From Apiosordaria backusii (lineage: Eukaryota; Ascomycota; Sordariomycetes; Sordariales; Lasiosphaeriaceae): a stretch of DNA of 64,000 bases. This document shows, piece after piece, positions 1 through 11,300 of the stretch. The stretch's first letter is position 1; every line of letters starts with the position of its first letter. Location: the NCBI GenBank assembly GCA_030549205.1, contig JAUKTV010000001.1, positions 868,001-932,000 on the forward strand, given 5' to 3'. The position numbers and the translations under genes are program-made. The notes under the pieces were generated by a model. It ran no database searches. It saw only the letters and a list, made by a program, of their open reading frames with translations, and was not told where the DNA came from.

Positions 1-2676
1 ATTGAGGCGCAAACAAATCAAATCGAGGGTGGTCGGAAGGCGTTAAAGTGTCGTTCATCGGTCGGGGTCTGGATGGGGCTCAGGGTCAGGGTCCTCCTTG
101 GGGCCTTGGGGTGCTTAGGTTGAGGGCGGAGGCGGCGGGAGTAGGAGCAGGGCACAGCTCCTTTGGGTGCAAACGCGGTGATCTTGGCAGGCTGCCGACC
201 CGAAACAGATGCTTGGCTCGATTCGTAGCGTCGCAGCTAGCAACGGTCGCTCCCGAAAGAGTCGGAGAGTTGTATAGTTAATGGCTGGGGAATCAGGGAT
301 ATGATTCAAAACTGGTAGTTATATCGTAGATTTTTCTTTGCTTTGCCAAAAGCTGTTGTCTGTCTGTCTGTCCCGTCTGCGGGGCCATTGGTTTTCAGTG
401 CTCAGTGTGTGACAACAACCACCTCAGGTGCCTGCCGCCCTCCCCCTGCAGGGCACTTCACGGCAGGTCAATCAGTGCCTCCATGTCTTTGACCTTTTGA
501 TGGTACCAAGCACGGTGATGACGCGCAATGCATTGATATCACAGCTGCCGGTGCCTCTGGACCGACCAACTGGCAATTGGCTTTCCAACGGGACTTTCAG
601 GATCCGGTGGGTTTGTGTCCGGTACTTGTCCATGGAAGGGGCACGGCCCGGCCGGCGACAGATGAACTGCCAGCAAACACAACTGGAGCTGTTTGATCGA
701 TATGATACTGACTCGAAGACAAGCATCAGATCTTGGCCCTATCTTATATACATACTTAGTCAGCGGGCTAGTCATCAACAATCCAAGCATACATATCACA
801 GCCAGGGCAAATCTGATAAGATCAAAAATTCCACCAAACGACTGACACAACATATAGCGATGTTACACAGATCGTGCAACCAAATGCTATCATCCTTAAT
901 CTCTCTGATACCTACTCAACTTTGATAACCTTTTGACAACGGCCTCCAACAACGACGGCAAAGCACCCCCACGCAGCCCAGCCCTAAACAGTTGTTATCA
1001 AATCCAATTTCCCATTCGGCATGGCAGCTTCGTTTGGGCGCAGCTGAGCTCAGGGGCTCTTCAGAAGTCCTCACCTTCAAATGCCAGAATGCTCCCCGTA
1101 GCGCCGCTCCAACCCTCTGCCGCCACAGTGCCGCTTGTCCCCGGATCACGAGGGATGATGCCATCCTGGGCAACGCCTTTACCCTTCTTCCGCCCTGAAG
1201 CCTCCACGCGTCATAGGTATCACAACAAATCTCACCGGTGGGAACAGTCGCTGTTTGTCTCTCGTTTTGCCGTCGCCATACTGTAGATCTGGACGGACCA
1301 TGGGTCCGATCTTGTTCCGCACCCTTCCGGCCCTTGTGGATGACCGGCAGGCCCCGCCCCGCTGCCCTCTGGGGATCCGGGGTTCTGACAGGGATCACCA
1401 TCAGCAAAGCTGGGGAGCGGAGACCGAGCACAGAGCAGGCGAGACCTTTGCTGTTGGGTCTTCATCAACGGCGTGCCCCGTCCGCTAATTAGAGCCGGAT
1501 CGTGTCACCACCTCGGGCCTGTTTATGTAAAAAGGGTCCTGAAACCCAGGTCGAGACCGATAGTTACGTCTTTTCGATCAAATCACGATCCCATAACCCC
1601 GGTCAATATGAGAAAAGAGTGTGACCTTGGTTCTCTCAAGCCTAATCGGGCAAGCGTCGTGCCTTTCACGTCCTTGGCACACACGAGCGAAGGTGCGTTT
1701 TTGGTCCCCCCCTCAACCACACCTCGGTCTCTCGTCTCATGGCGGATAAATGGTGATCGTCATCCCATTCTTTCTCTTTTGAATGCTCAGTTGAAGGTGA
1801 TACAGCGGCTCGGGACAAGTAAACAAGCAGCCTGCAAGTATCGGGCTTGTTCTTAGGCTTCTCGAGTTGGACGCCCGACAGTTGCCTCCTCGGCGCGATG
1901 CGTGCCTCTTTACCATATTTTTGATCACTAGTCCAAAGTCAAATGACCACCTTAAACCGGACCCCTGACGGCACTACCTTGCACCAGTGCAACAGGAACA
2001 TGTCCCAGCCAGCGCGGAGGCGCCCATTCACAAGGATTCAAAAAGATGGAAAAAAGCCAATTCGGCATCTGATCAACCTCTCCAGCTCTCTCCAGCTCGC
2101 TTGCCCTTCACTCCCACCTCGCTCCCACACTCCTCACACACATTCGTACTTATACTTCCGCACTACTGTAGGTGTCTTTTTGGTCCGACCTGTTGAATCA
2201 AGGGAACACCTTGTCCGACATTCCAACGGTCCAGTGCCTTGCAACCCTAGCTGCATTTCTGCAGGGGGTCCAAAGGGGGGAGGGGGAGGGTTGCCGCCGG
2301 GTGGATTCTCTTGTCCATCTACCGATTAACTTTACGAATACATACATAGACCATTCCCCCCTCGCCAACTCTTTTCTTGTGTATAGTTCTGGGCTTGTCG
2401 AAAACAGAAAAAGGGAACACAATCGGGTGTGCGAGTGTGTAAAACATCCACCATCCCCTCACCTCTCACAACGAGCATCTAAAGTTCGCCAAGCGACACA
2501 AGCCAGGAGTACCGCCGTCCGCAAAGAACCCCGCAGACCACAAACTTGGGAGGAACCACAAAGGCGTTACTTGACTTCAGCCTTGGGCAACCTTAATTCC
2601 CAGCAGAATCTCGGAAAGGTTGGGCGGTGATCTGGCTTTCTCGCCCCTTTCTTGCCAACCCTCCCTTCACCAGGGA
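1..2676. other. Left-edge intergenic region and 5' leader
   Basis: No open reading frame here looks like a protein: the longest ones overlap each other on both strands and lack any recognisable motif. From about 2090 the plus strand becomes pyrimidine-rich with short upstream reading frames, as in a fungal promoter and 5' leader, and probably serves the gene starting at 2677. I see no RNA gene. Confidence 0.6.
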
Positions 2677-4083
2677 ATGCAGTTCAAGATGGGCTACTCG
2701 AGGGCGCAGCAGGGCGCTGTCCCTCGAGGACTTGGGGTGCCTCACAAGCCCTCATCCAAGCATGTGGAAGGACAGGTTGACCCGGAAGAGCTTACCCGTC
2801 GACTGTTGATGGTCCTGGCCGAGCAAGAAGCATATGAGAGACGAAAGCAACGGAGGGCCGAGGAACAACATCGCCGGGAGCATCAGAGCAGCAGACATGG
2901 ACAATCGCAGTCATCAAGAACACACGCAGACCCAAGGTCCTCAGATCATAGCAGACGAAGGCCTTCCCAGGCGAACCTCTCCACCTCTTCCAACAGCTCT
3001 TCCCAGCAACCAGAATCACAGTCAACCGAGCAACACTATGTCCCCAAAGAAGCTGCCCGGCAGTTTACCCGCACCACTACAGTCGAGCAAATGCGCTCCA
3101 ACGACTTCATCCACCAGCTCTCCAAGCGAGCCCACAGGCACCACCAAGACGGCGGCCGGGAGGGTGATCAAGCCTCTGCCTCCTCCCCAGCTGATCTCAC
3201 CCGCCAACTCCGTCACTCCCAAGTAGAGCGTGATCGTGTCCTCGAACGTGAACGTCAGCAACGTCAACATCAACAAGCAGCTTCATCCTCTTCCTCCTCC
3301 CAACAAAACCACACCTTCAAGGCCGAGCTCGCCAGACTAAACACCAACCACAACCGAGTCTCCCTCACCGGCCATTACAACTCTTACCAACCCCGACGCA
3401 ACAGCACCGGCGGAGCAGAAACCCTCACCGACCCAACCCTCTCTCACAACCACCAACCCGCAACCCGCCGCTCCATGCTCATCTTAAACCCAACCCTCCC
3501 CAACCACCCCGAAGGATCAGACACCACCACCCCCACCTCAGAAGAACCAACCCCCATCCAACGCTTCCCCACCCACGCCCCAGAGCACCGCGTAGACTGG
3601 TCCCAATCAGACGAGCGTAAACCCACCCCCTCCCAATCCCAGCAGCAACCCCCTCAACCCACCCAGCAACACCATTCCTCCCGCCCTAAGCTCCTTCTCT
3701 CCCCCTTATTGAAAAGAGCAGACACCCTATTCGCCCTCCGCTCCAAAAGCAACAGGGAGAAGGAAGACAAGGGAGACAGAGGGAAGATCTCCTCCTCTGC
3801 TACCGGGTCAGGGTCAGGGTCAGGGTCGGCGGTGACCTCGCCGCTGGTTACCATCCATCAAGAAGAGAACAACAGCAACAACGTTTTGTCTTCACCGGGA
3901 ACGATGCTGCCTAGTCCGACGAGGTTGCCTGCTAAATTGGAGGTGTTCCCTCTGTCGATTTCATCACCTCCTCCTGCTGTGGTTGGTGGTGGTAGTGGTG
4001 GTGAAAAGTCCAAGTCGCCTACTTCGGCGAAGAGCCCGAGTGGCGGTGGGGGGAAGGGTTTTTTTGGGAGGTTTAAACGTTAA
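2677..4083 (+). CDS. Hypothetical low-complexity protein
   Basis: Single-exon reading frame of 468 codons. The frame is open slightly upstream of 2677, but the first in-frame ATG is at 2677 and a second is at 2689. I do not recognise a family. The N-terminal 80 residues hold the only ordered-looking part, a charged helix beginning VDPEELTRRLLMVLAEQEAY and running into a KRR/EEQ-rich stretch. The rest is rich in Ser, Gln, His and Pro, with polar runs and an (SG)n tract encoded by TCAGGG hexamers at about 3805-3830. The C-terminus is a Gly/Lys-rich tail ending GKGFFGRFKR, a short basic-aromatic end that could touch membrane or nucleic acid. The protein is probably largely disordered. Codon use in the 3' half is C-rich, like neighbouring real genes, which supports coding. 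No function can be assigned. Confidence 0.6.
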   Translation: MQFKMGYSRAQQGAVPRGLGVPHKPSSKHVEGQVDPEELTRRLLMVLAEQEAYERRKQRRAEEQHRREHQSSRHGQSQSSRTHADPRSSDHSRRRPSQANLSTSSNSSSQQPESQSTEQHYVPKEAARQFTRTTTVEQMRSNDFIHQLSKRAHRHHQDGGREGDQASASSPADLTRQLRHSQVERDRVLERERQQRQHQQAASSSSSSQQNHTFKAELARLNTNHNRVSLTGHYNSYQPRRNSTGGAETLTDPTLSHNHQPATRRSMLILNPTLPNHPEGSDTTTPTSEEPTPIQRFPTHAPEHRVDWSQSDERKPTPSQSQQQPPQPTQQHHSSRPKLLLSPLLKRADTLFALRSKSNREKEDKGDRGKISSSATGSGSGSGSAVTSPLVTIHQEENNSNNVLSSPGTMLPSPTRLPAKLEVFPLSISSPPPAVVGGGSGGEKSKSPTSAKSPSGGGGKGFFGRFKR

Positions 4084-4640
4084 TGCTTGCCATATTTTGT
4101 GTCTTGCACAATTACAGGCCGTTTATGGTGGAAGCCCTTTAGGAAGGGCAGAAGGGGGCTGCTTGAGAAAACCACAAAGAATTAGGGTTGGCGGGGTTGG
4201 CTTTTTGTTTTTTTGGTGGGTTGGGGGGTTGCGGTATGAAGAGAAAAAGGAAAACATCTCATGGTGGGTGGTGGGCGGTGATGATGGCAATGATTTTATA
4301 CGCAACGTTGCATTTCCTGTTTTGGTATCATCTAGTTGATCCGGGCTGGTCTGGTCTGGTATGATTTTCTGGCTCTAATGGTATGTACCTGTATGAGTAG
4401 AGAGTAGCTGTTGATCAGTTAGTCATTCTTGTCTTTTGCTTTGGGGAAAGATTTAGAAATTTCGAAAGACGGCGAGAGGGAAAGAGAGGAGACAAGAGGG
4501 AGAAAGCCATAGATTGATTAATGGTAATTGATATTGCTTAGATGCTTGATTTGAACTTGGTTTTCTCCCTTTATCATCATCCCCTTCAACAGTGAATCGG
4601 AATAAAAAGCAAAAGAAAAGAGCGCCAAAAAAGAAAAGAA
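4084..4640. other. 3' flank of the hypothetical gene
   Basis: G/T-rich then A-rich noncoding sequence downstream of the stop at 4083; it probably holds the 3' untranslated region. The A-runs at 4627-4632 and 4648-4652 read as T-runs on the minus strand and may end the candidate RNA described next. Confidence 0.5.
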
Positions 4641-4875
4641 TTTAGAGAAAAAGAAGCCACAAAGCTCACCGAGTAACTCCACCGGAGGGAGGTAGTCGGC
4701 TACGAAAACCCGAGGGTTTTACTTCGGACTCGAACGGGCCCTCTTGTTAGGTAAAATCCTCTCTTCCGCAAGAATCGGCCCCGCGACTCCCAATGCCGTT
4801 AAGCCGATGGACGAGCTTGACTGGGAGTCTCATTCGGTGAGAGAAGGAGCGGTTAAGCTGATATATATATACCTT
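4640..4875 (-). ncRNA. Candidate Pol III-transcribed structured RNA
   Basis: Unassigned element between two convergent genes. Seen in the sequence: an 11-nt alternating TATA block at 4861-4871; a B-box-like match (GTTCGAGTCC on the minus strand) at 4726-4735; T5 and T6 runs on the minus strand at 4652-4648 and 4632-4627. Between them are many perfect stems: 4828-4832/4838-4842 with a 5-nt loop, 4785-4792/4822-4829 (8 bp), 4705-4711/4714-4720 (7 bp), 4692-4695/4700-4703 and 4677-4680/4684-4687. This order (TATA, internal B box, T-run) is what fungal Pol III genes such as tRNA, U6, RNase P and SRP RNA genes show. It does not fold as a tRNA, and I cannot match it to SRP, RNase P, MRP, U6 or telomerase RNA. 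An RNA of about 190 nt is inferred; strand is inferred from the TATA and terminators. Confidence 0.4.
4861..4871 (-). promoter_or_regulatory. TATA-like block
   Basis: Alternating T/A block directly upstream (minus strand) of the structured element. Its placement about 25-30 nt before the first hairpin fits a Pol III TATA box, but simple AT repeats also occur by chance in such intergenic DNA. Confidence 0.35.
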
Positions 4876-5562
4876 ACCCACTGCTGTGAGGGAGCAGCGT
4901 TTGGGGCGGGGAGGTGATGGAAGGGAAGGAGCACCTTGATGAGTGGAGGGCTTACGAGTCTTACGGGGCAGGAGCAGTCAGTGTTGCTGAGAGACCTCCT
5001 GAAATAGTACTTACTGTGTGTGTGTAAATAAAAGCTTAATAGGCCTTTGGGAGATTATGGGGTGGGTTATAATCCTCAGACACGTTACTTTCTCTCTCTC
5101 TCTAAGGTATGTATCTGCCCATCTGTTTACCTCTTAAATATTCATTTCGATGCCCATCCTCCTCTTCCACAGACCTCGATGTCTACCTACTCACACACAC
5201 AAATCACGCCCTTAGCAGAAACCTCGGTAAAATGTCAAAAGACGTCCACGTCCTGAAAACATTCTGACTCCTGATATTACACCTATTTAACGCCTGCTTC
5301 ATGCCCATCCCACCCTTGGTGAAAAGAAATGACACTATATAGGATAACAACAACCCCCTTTTCCCCACCGACCCATGCCTTTTCCATTCCTCGCCATGCT
5401 CTCCAAAACATCAAATAACGCCCTCCCATTCATGCCCCTTTGACACCTCAAACCAATAGTACTCAACCTCCTATCGATATTATCACGACCACAACGCCCC
5501 TCCCCCAAGCCATTATACCACTCTCCCACCCCACAAACCCACCAAAATTTCTCTCCCACCTA
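4876..5562. other. Intergenic, 3' side of the HIT zinc-finger gene
   Basis: Mixed-composition DNA with a short CT repeat near 5090 and an A/C-rich stretch before 5563. It should contain the 3' untranslated region of the minus-strand gene ending at 5563. Nothing else is supported. Confidence 0.5.
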
Positions 5563-6454
5563 TCACCCCTCCTCCTCCCTCAAAAGACTCTCCACAACCC
5601 TCCTCTCCTCCCTCCAAACCTCCTCCCTCACCTCCCTCACCGCCCGCTCCGCCAGCGGCCTCGGCTCCTTTCCATCCCTATCCACCTCCCCCTTGTCACC
5701 CCCAAGCGAAAGCAGATACAGCACCACCTCGCAATACTCCCTCACCCCGTCCCCCGTATCCGTCGGATCCGTCCTCGCCTTCCTCAGCGCGTCAGCCCCC
5801 TTTCTCAACCCAACATCTTTCGACCAAGGCGGTTCTTTTCTTTTTCTGGGGTTGCCTCCGGTGAGGAAAGATGGTGTTGATCCCGGAGCTGGTGGTGGGG
5901 GAGGTAGGGTTTGGGATTGGATCGAGTTGAGGGCGGAGGGCAAAGAAGGGTATTTCTTGAAGAGGCGGTCGAAGACGTGGGCGTGGTCTAGGAGGACTTG
6001 GTAGGGATCTTTGGGGTCGGGTTTGTTGGTTGGTTGGGGTGGGGGAGCGGTGGGTTGGGAGGGAGCAGGAGGGGGGTCGGGGGGGTGGTTTCCTTTGTGG
6101 GATTTGTGGCAGGGGATTGAGCAACTGTTGAGAAGAAAAGGGGTTAGATATTGGTGGGTGGTAGGAATGGGGGAGGGGGGAGGGGACATACTATGGCATT
6201 GCGCAACCGGGGCGAGGGCATTTGTATTTGCCTGGTTGGGTGTTGCAAACGCCGCATAGCTTTGGCGCTGGCTTTGGGGGAGGAGGGGGGTCGTTGTCGT
6301 CGTCTGCGGTGAGGGTCGCTGGTGATGGTTCGGTTGGTGGTTGTGATGTTGCTGATGGTGATGGCTGGGAGGAAGCGGCAGGGTGTGATAGACCTTGGGT
6401 CATGGTGTCGTCGTTGAGAACCGGCGAGGCAGCGCGGCCGTCGCCTTGGGCCAT
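5563..6454 (-). CDS. HIT zinc-finger protein (HIT1/ZNHIT3-like)
   Basis: Two exons, 6454-6192 and 6124-5563, joined across a 67-nt intron (donor GTATGT, acceptor CAACAG), give 274 residues. The intron splits a zf-HIT motif: CGVC and KCPRPGC lie in exon 1 and the join restores YCSIPCHKSHK, completing the Cys/His zinc ligands at about residues 65-98. Downstream a helical block (DPYQVLLDHAHVFDRLFKKY) matches the region after the finger in yeast Hit1 and human ZNHIT3, which act in box C/D snoRNP assembly in the nucleus; that role is inferred. It is longer than yeast Hit1 (164 residues), with a low-complexity N-terminus and a Glu/Arg-rich C-terminus. It is divergent from NFU1 and convergent with the hypothetical gene across the candidate RNA. 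Other zf-HIT proteins (Bcd1, Vps71) are less likely given the length and context after the finger. Confidence 0.8.
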
Positions 6455-7169
6455 GGTTGTGTATAGGTTTGTTCTGTGTCTTGTCGCAGACTTGGTGAGG
6501 TTCAGGATGGGGCGCCAATCGGGTGACAGTGCTTGGACGGTGTAAGCTCGATTGTTTGATTCGTTGGATAACCGGGTTCGAGATTAGTGGGATCTGTATA
6601 GAGTCAATCCTTTCGTGATGTCTTGCGTTTTCGACAAGGCCTTCGTACACTGGTGATTCGTTGAAGCTGAATCTTTGGGCAACCAATTGGCAACTGATCG
6701 CGTTTTCTCTATCAACGGCGACCCACATGAAATTTAGAGAACGCCGTTTTACACTGTATGGATACTGTACAGCATTGATGCAAGGCCCTGGACTAAAGCT
6801 TAGACTTCCTCTCATTTGTTTGCGATTACGGTCGATCATAGGTTTTTTCTACTAGATTATATAGAAGACTGACGATACATTCACTCCAAAGTACTTTTCT
6901 ATTCTATGTTTCTTTCTCTAGAAACGTTAAAAGAGCACCAACTATAAGTGACAAGGGTTCAAAATAAAGTGGGCCCAGAGCCGAGAACTATGACGCACCA
7001 AAGATTTTCGCGGGTCAACTAAGGACAAACGGTTTTGTCAGCCAGCCGCCGCCCGGTCTACCTCCGGCAATCTTCGGCCCCCCATTTTCAGGACTTCACG
7101 GCAACACCTACCAAATAACGACTTTCCTACCTTAATCCAACCAACAGTAAGCGCGCATACGAGTAAACA
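6455..7169. promoter_or_regulatory. Divergent promoter region, HIT gene / NFU1
   Basis: About 715 bp between two divergently transcribed start codons; it must hold both promoters. No specific site is convincing. Confidence 0.4.
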
Positions 7170-8237
7170 ATGCCATCAACCAAGCTTCTACGAGGCCTCG
7201 CGCCTCTAGTAGCACAACCCTCCTCCTCCGCCGCCCGCCGACCACTCACACAATCCACAACCACATCCCTCCTCCGGCTCCGGCATCAACCCTCACCAAT
7301 ATCCACCTCCGTGCCCCGAAGAGCCGCCCACACAACCACCTCCGGCCTCCGCCCCAGGCTCCAACACCAACAACAACCATGGCGACCAATCCAAGTCCCT
7401 AGCACCCGCCGAACCATCTTCATCCAAACCGAACCAACCCCCAACCCCAACTCCCTCAAATTCCTCCCCAACCACCCCGTCCTCCCCCCGGGAATCTCCA
7501 CCCCCTTCATCGAGTACCTCTCCCCCCGCTCGACCATCTCCCCCCCTTACCCCTCCCCCTTGGCCTCCAACCTGATGAACATCGACGGCGTCACCTCCGT
7601 CTTTTACGGCCAGGACTTCATCACCGTCACCAAATCCGCCGACGCCGTCTGGGCGCACATTCGCCCCGAGATCTTCTCCCTCATCACCGAGGCGATTACA
7701 TCTGGTCAGCCACTCGTCAATCTTTCCGCTCAATCAACGACAGCGGCAGGGGGCCAAGAGCAGGAATCCGGAGAGAGGGACTCACTCGAGTATGACGAGA
7801 ATGACTCTGAAGTAGTGGGCATGATTAAGGAGTTATTAGAGACGAGAATCCGCCCAGCGATTCAGGAAGACGGTGGGGATATCGAGTTTAGGGGGTTTGA
7901 GAATGGGATGGTGCTGCTCAAGTTAAGAGGCGCGTGCAGGACGTGCGATTCGAGCACGGTTACGCTCAAGAATGGGATTGAGGGGATGTTGATGCATTAT
8001 GTGAGTTTTTCTTCTTCTTCCCCCTTTTTTACTTAGAAACCAAAATGATGGGGAGTAAGTAGTGGCTGACCAAAAAAAAAATAGATTGAGGAGGTTCAAG
8101 GTGTTGAGCAGGTTCTGGATGAGGAAGAAGAGATTGCCATCAAGGAGTTTGCCAAGTTTGAGGAGAAGCTCAAGGCGCAAAAGGGGGCGGTGCCGGAGTC
8201 TACTGGGAAGGGCGGGTTGGATAGTGTGCCTGGTTAG
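7170..8237 (+). CDS. NFU1: Mitochondrial iron-sulfur scaffold protein NFU1
   Basis: Exons 7170-8000 and 8085-8237 (84-nt intron, donor GTGAGT) encode 327 residues. NFU1 takes part late in mitochondrial Fe-S cluster assembly, passing [4Fe-4S] clusters to client enzymes such as lipoyl synthase and complex II. Residues 1-80 form an Arg/Ser/Thr-rich, acid-poor presequence. The Nfu N-terminal domain begins at about residue 82 (FIQTEPTPNPNSLKFLP) and runs to about 180. After an acidic linker comes the NifU-like C-terminal domain (about 214-290) with the cluster-binding pair in GACRTCDSSTVTLKNGI, C256 and C259. A Glu/Lys-rich tail follows. Length and domain order are as expected for fungal NFU1. The intron falls just after the CxxC helix, and splicing is needed to reach the true C-terminus. 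Confidence 0.95.
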
Positions 8238-11200
8238 GACTGACTGGGAATGGGAGGGGAAGATAGAAAAGGGGCCGGGATAGATTGTATGGATAGGAAG
8301 TTTAAAAGGCTCGATTGAACTTAATGGCAAACCTGTGGAAGCATTATCATTGATAAGATCTTGCTGCTGTGTAGAGGTTGGTTGTGTAAACTGCTTTAAT
8401 TAGCACATCAAATAGGGCGCTGATGGGAAACTACGGGCCACATGCGTAAGACAAAAAAAAAGGGATATCAAGAATGTCAAGTGTTGGTCTGATTGAGCAG
8501 CACTCTGCTATCGATTGTTCCTGAGAATAATAGCAAGCGGTGTCATGGATAGGCTGGGGTACGTTGTTTAAAAATTCCTCTTTACCTGTTTTCTATAATT
8601 ATCAATCTTTACATTTATTAAAGATTTACTTTTTACAACTAACTTGACTGCTAGTGTTAGTGTCAACCAAGCTTGTCAATATGGGTTATTGTTCATATGT
8701 TTGAGTCTCTAGTCTACAGACGTATGTTCTGACCCATTGGCCCATCGAGTCCCGAGGAGTCTTTACGTCGTTATCCCATTGACCTATGCATCAAGGCAAC
8801 ACACGGGGTAGTACCCAGCTGCGCATGTCAGCCCATCTATTACAACCCCGCGGTCTTGTCAACCATAAACAAGATCTCACATCTGTCTACCTCCCTTGCT
8901 TTTCCGCGTGACTGGCCGCGGGATTGCATTGAGGCACAGATGCGAGAGTGAGGAAGGCCGCGTATTCATATTCGTCTGCTCTGTATGTATTGTCCTTGCT
9001 CATTATTCGCTGCCGTTATATCCATCATATCTCCTGATCCTGCGCAACAGATGCATCTGGCATCGAATTCAAGGAAGTAAAGACGAGTGTCTAGCCATAG
9101 AGGCGCATGAAGAAGCTGGCAATGAGGAAGTGATCGACAAAATGTTCCCCGACCTAGGTGGTCGGAGAGAGTCATGGCCACGATGGTGTAGCAGTGTGGC
9201 AGTTGCTGGCAGTATGGGGTTACATACTGTGGCGTTAACCTCAGACCGGTCGACAGCATCTGTATAGGATCTACCAAGAGGCAAAATGGATACCCCCTCG
9301 GTGACGGCCTCAAAGAGCACTCTTCCTTCTCGATGCTTCGACTTGCATCACGGCACTCACACCTCGACGGCAAGGAAGCTCAATAAAGAGGGGCGAATGA
9401 CCTGCAACTTGCATGCCAATGTGCATGCTGTGAGCTCACCTTTCCTAGCTGTTCGGGGAACTCGTGGAAATGCCGCGCAAACAAAGAAAGCAATAACAGA
9501 CGACTTGGTGGGTAGGGAAATGGTCAACATGGCATAGCATCCGACCGGTGAGCTCCACCAAGTGACACCCAGATCGGGTGGAGGGCCGGGGCCTTTGGGG
9601 AAGTCGAACGAGAATCCGGGGTAAAGCGACCCCCTGAGCGAACCGGCCGCCTTTAAAGGCGGAAAGATTCAGGCCGGATCCTAGAACGATGCCCTGCCAA
9701 AAAGGACTAGCGGGGTAAGGTAGTTGATAAGACTGAACCGCCGTGGCGTCCCCCAAGCTTTTTCCCACGATAGCGGGGTCCAGCTTGTTCAACTGACGTC
9801 TGTGGTCCATGGAGGGGTGGTGACAGGGGTCAGATAGATTCGAATCTGGGGATTCCCGCCCTTCTCAGGGAAGCACTCGAAGGGCACATTCGAACATTTA
9901 GGCTGATGAAGCAGCCCGTCCCTGCTTGGGATTTTGCTGGTGGCATGAAAATGACATTATGCATAGACAACCGAAAGCGCATTGAGGTGGACATCTAGAG
10001 CTTGCTGATCATCAGTTAGCTGACTTCTTAAGCGTCTCTCCATTTATGACCGAGAGATGACGATTGTGTCTTTTTGATGGCGAGTATGTCGAGGTTGTGG
10101 AGACGGGATCTCGATCGTCAGTGCTTGAAGATGGCCATAGCTTCTTGGAACTGTTAAGACTTGACAATCCATGTTTGTAGGAATGCCTCGAGAAGGGGAA
10201 AAGCGTGTGACAGGTGCCGTTTAAGGTCGAGCTGGGGACCGCGTGATGTGTCTTGGTGGCCGTTGGATAGTTACAACAGGTCTTCGAGAGATGTTCAACC
10301 GCTCCTGCGTAAGACACGAGCGGGGCAGTCTTCTTCAGCGAAGCTCCCTCCGTGGGTTGCACAACAGCATGCAGCATTCCTACATCACTTGTTGCTGGCC
10401 ATTGCACGGGAAACATCTGTCGATTCGCATGATTCGACGGGCATCCAGACCGTAGTCCATCGTCAATGGCTACCTAGAGAGGGACGCGGGTGGGAGGGAG
10501 CTGGGGTTGGTCAATGGAAAGTGATAAGGTGGCGGGGGGGAGGGTTAGAAACAAAAAAAGCTTGGAATCCCGGTGAAGCAGATTGAGGTCTCGTGAGTGG
10601 CAGGAGCCACTGAGCTCGGTGAACCTCCCTTCCCTCGAGCTGCATCGACAAGGCCCTTTCGAGCCTGCTGCAGCTCACGAAAGGGTGTGCAGAACGTGGA
10701 TCTGTGTCGTAAATTGTCTGTGGAGACGCCCGACTGAAATCAATCATGCACATCGGCGGCGTGAGAGAGCAATCGCATTCCCCGATCCTCCACTCATAGC
10801 TCACGTCCAGTTTTCTAGTGTTTTATGTCAAGAAACAAATCATCATGGAAGAGAGTCTTTTGAGAAACTGGCAAGCTATGGCGGCGGGTGTTACCAGGAC
10901 TGCCGGGGAAACTGTTTCATCCGTCCTATATATTTTCTGGGCGAGGCGATCATGATCTGAAGCCGAACAACAAGACTCGAGACGAAATTCCAGCGAAGGC
11001 GCCGCACATAAGACGGGATGGAGGACCCCCCTTTCCCTGCATGGTCCATTTGGGTGCTCCGAGCATTGTTGCGGACAGCATTCCTCTGGTATATCAAACC
11101 TGTGCTATATCCAGCCAAGCCGGCGTTGCATTACCGACGTCTTCCCCACATTCTGTCCATACACATGGAGGTGAAGCTATATTGAATGGACAGTCGTTGA

Positions 11201-11300
11201 GACAGGACGGAAGATGTACTGCGTACTGTACAATATGTGGATTCCATTCATCGAAAGCTTCCGGTCCCGTCGTTGATCAGGCGGCACAAGTGCCCCCCGC
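8238..11300. other. Long gene-poor stretch
   Basis: Roughly 3 kb without a convincing gene. It starts with the NFU1 3' flank, passes an AT-rich patch at about 8570-8660, then becomes mixed-composition DNA with only overlapping short frames. A perfect 16-nt palindrome (CCGCCTTTAAAGGCGG) lies at 9647-9662. I see no transposase, reverse transcriptase, terminal repeat or tRNA. Confidence 0.5.

Noticed and set aside
4726..4735. tRNA gene inferred from the B-box-like motif
   Set aside because: The flanking bases do not form a T arm, and no acceptor or anticodon arm can be built.
9830..9880. tRNA T-loop-like GATTCGAATCT
   Set aside because: It is a short palindrome without the other tRNA arms.
8238..11300. 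Transposon relic in the gene-poor stretch
   Set aside because: No terminal repeats, target-site duplication or protein remnant could be found by eye.
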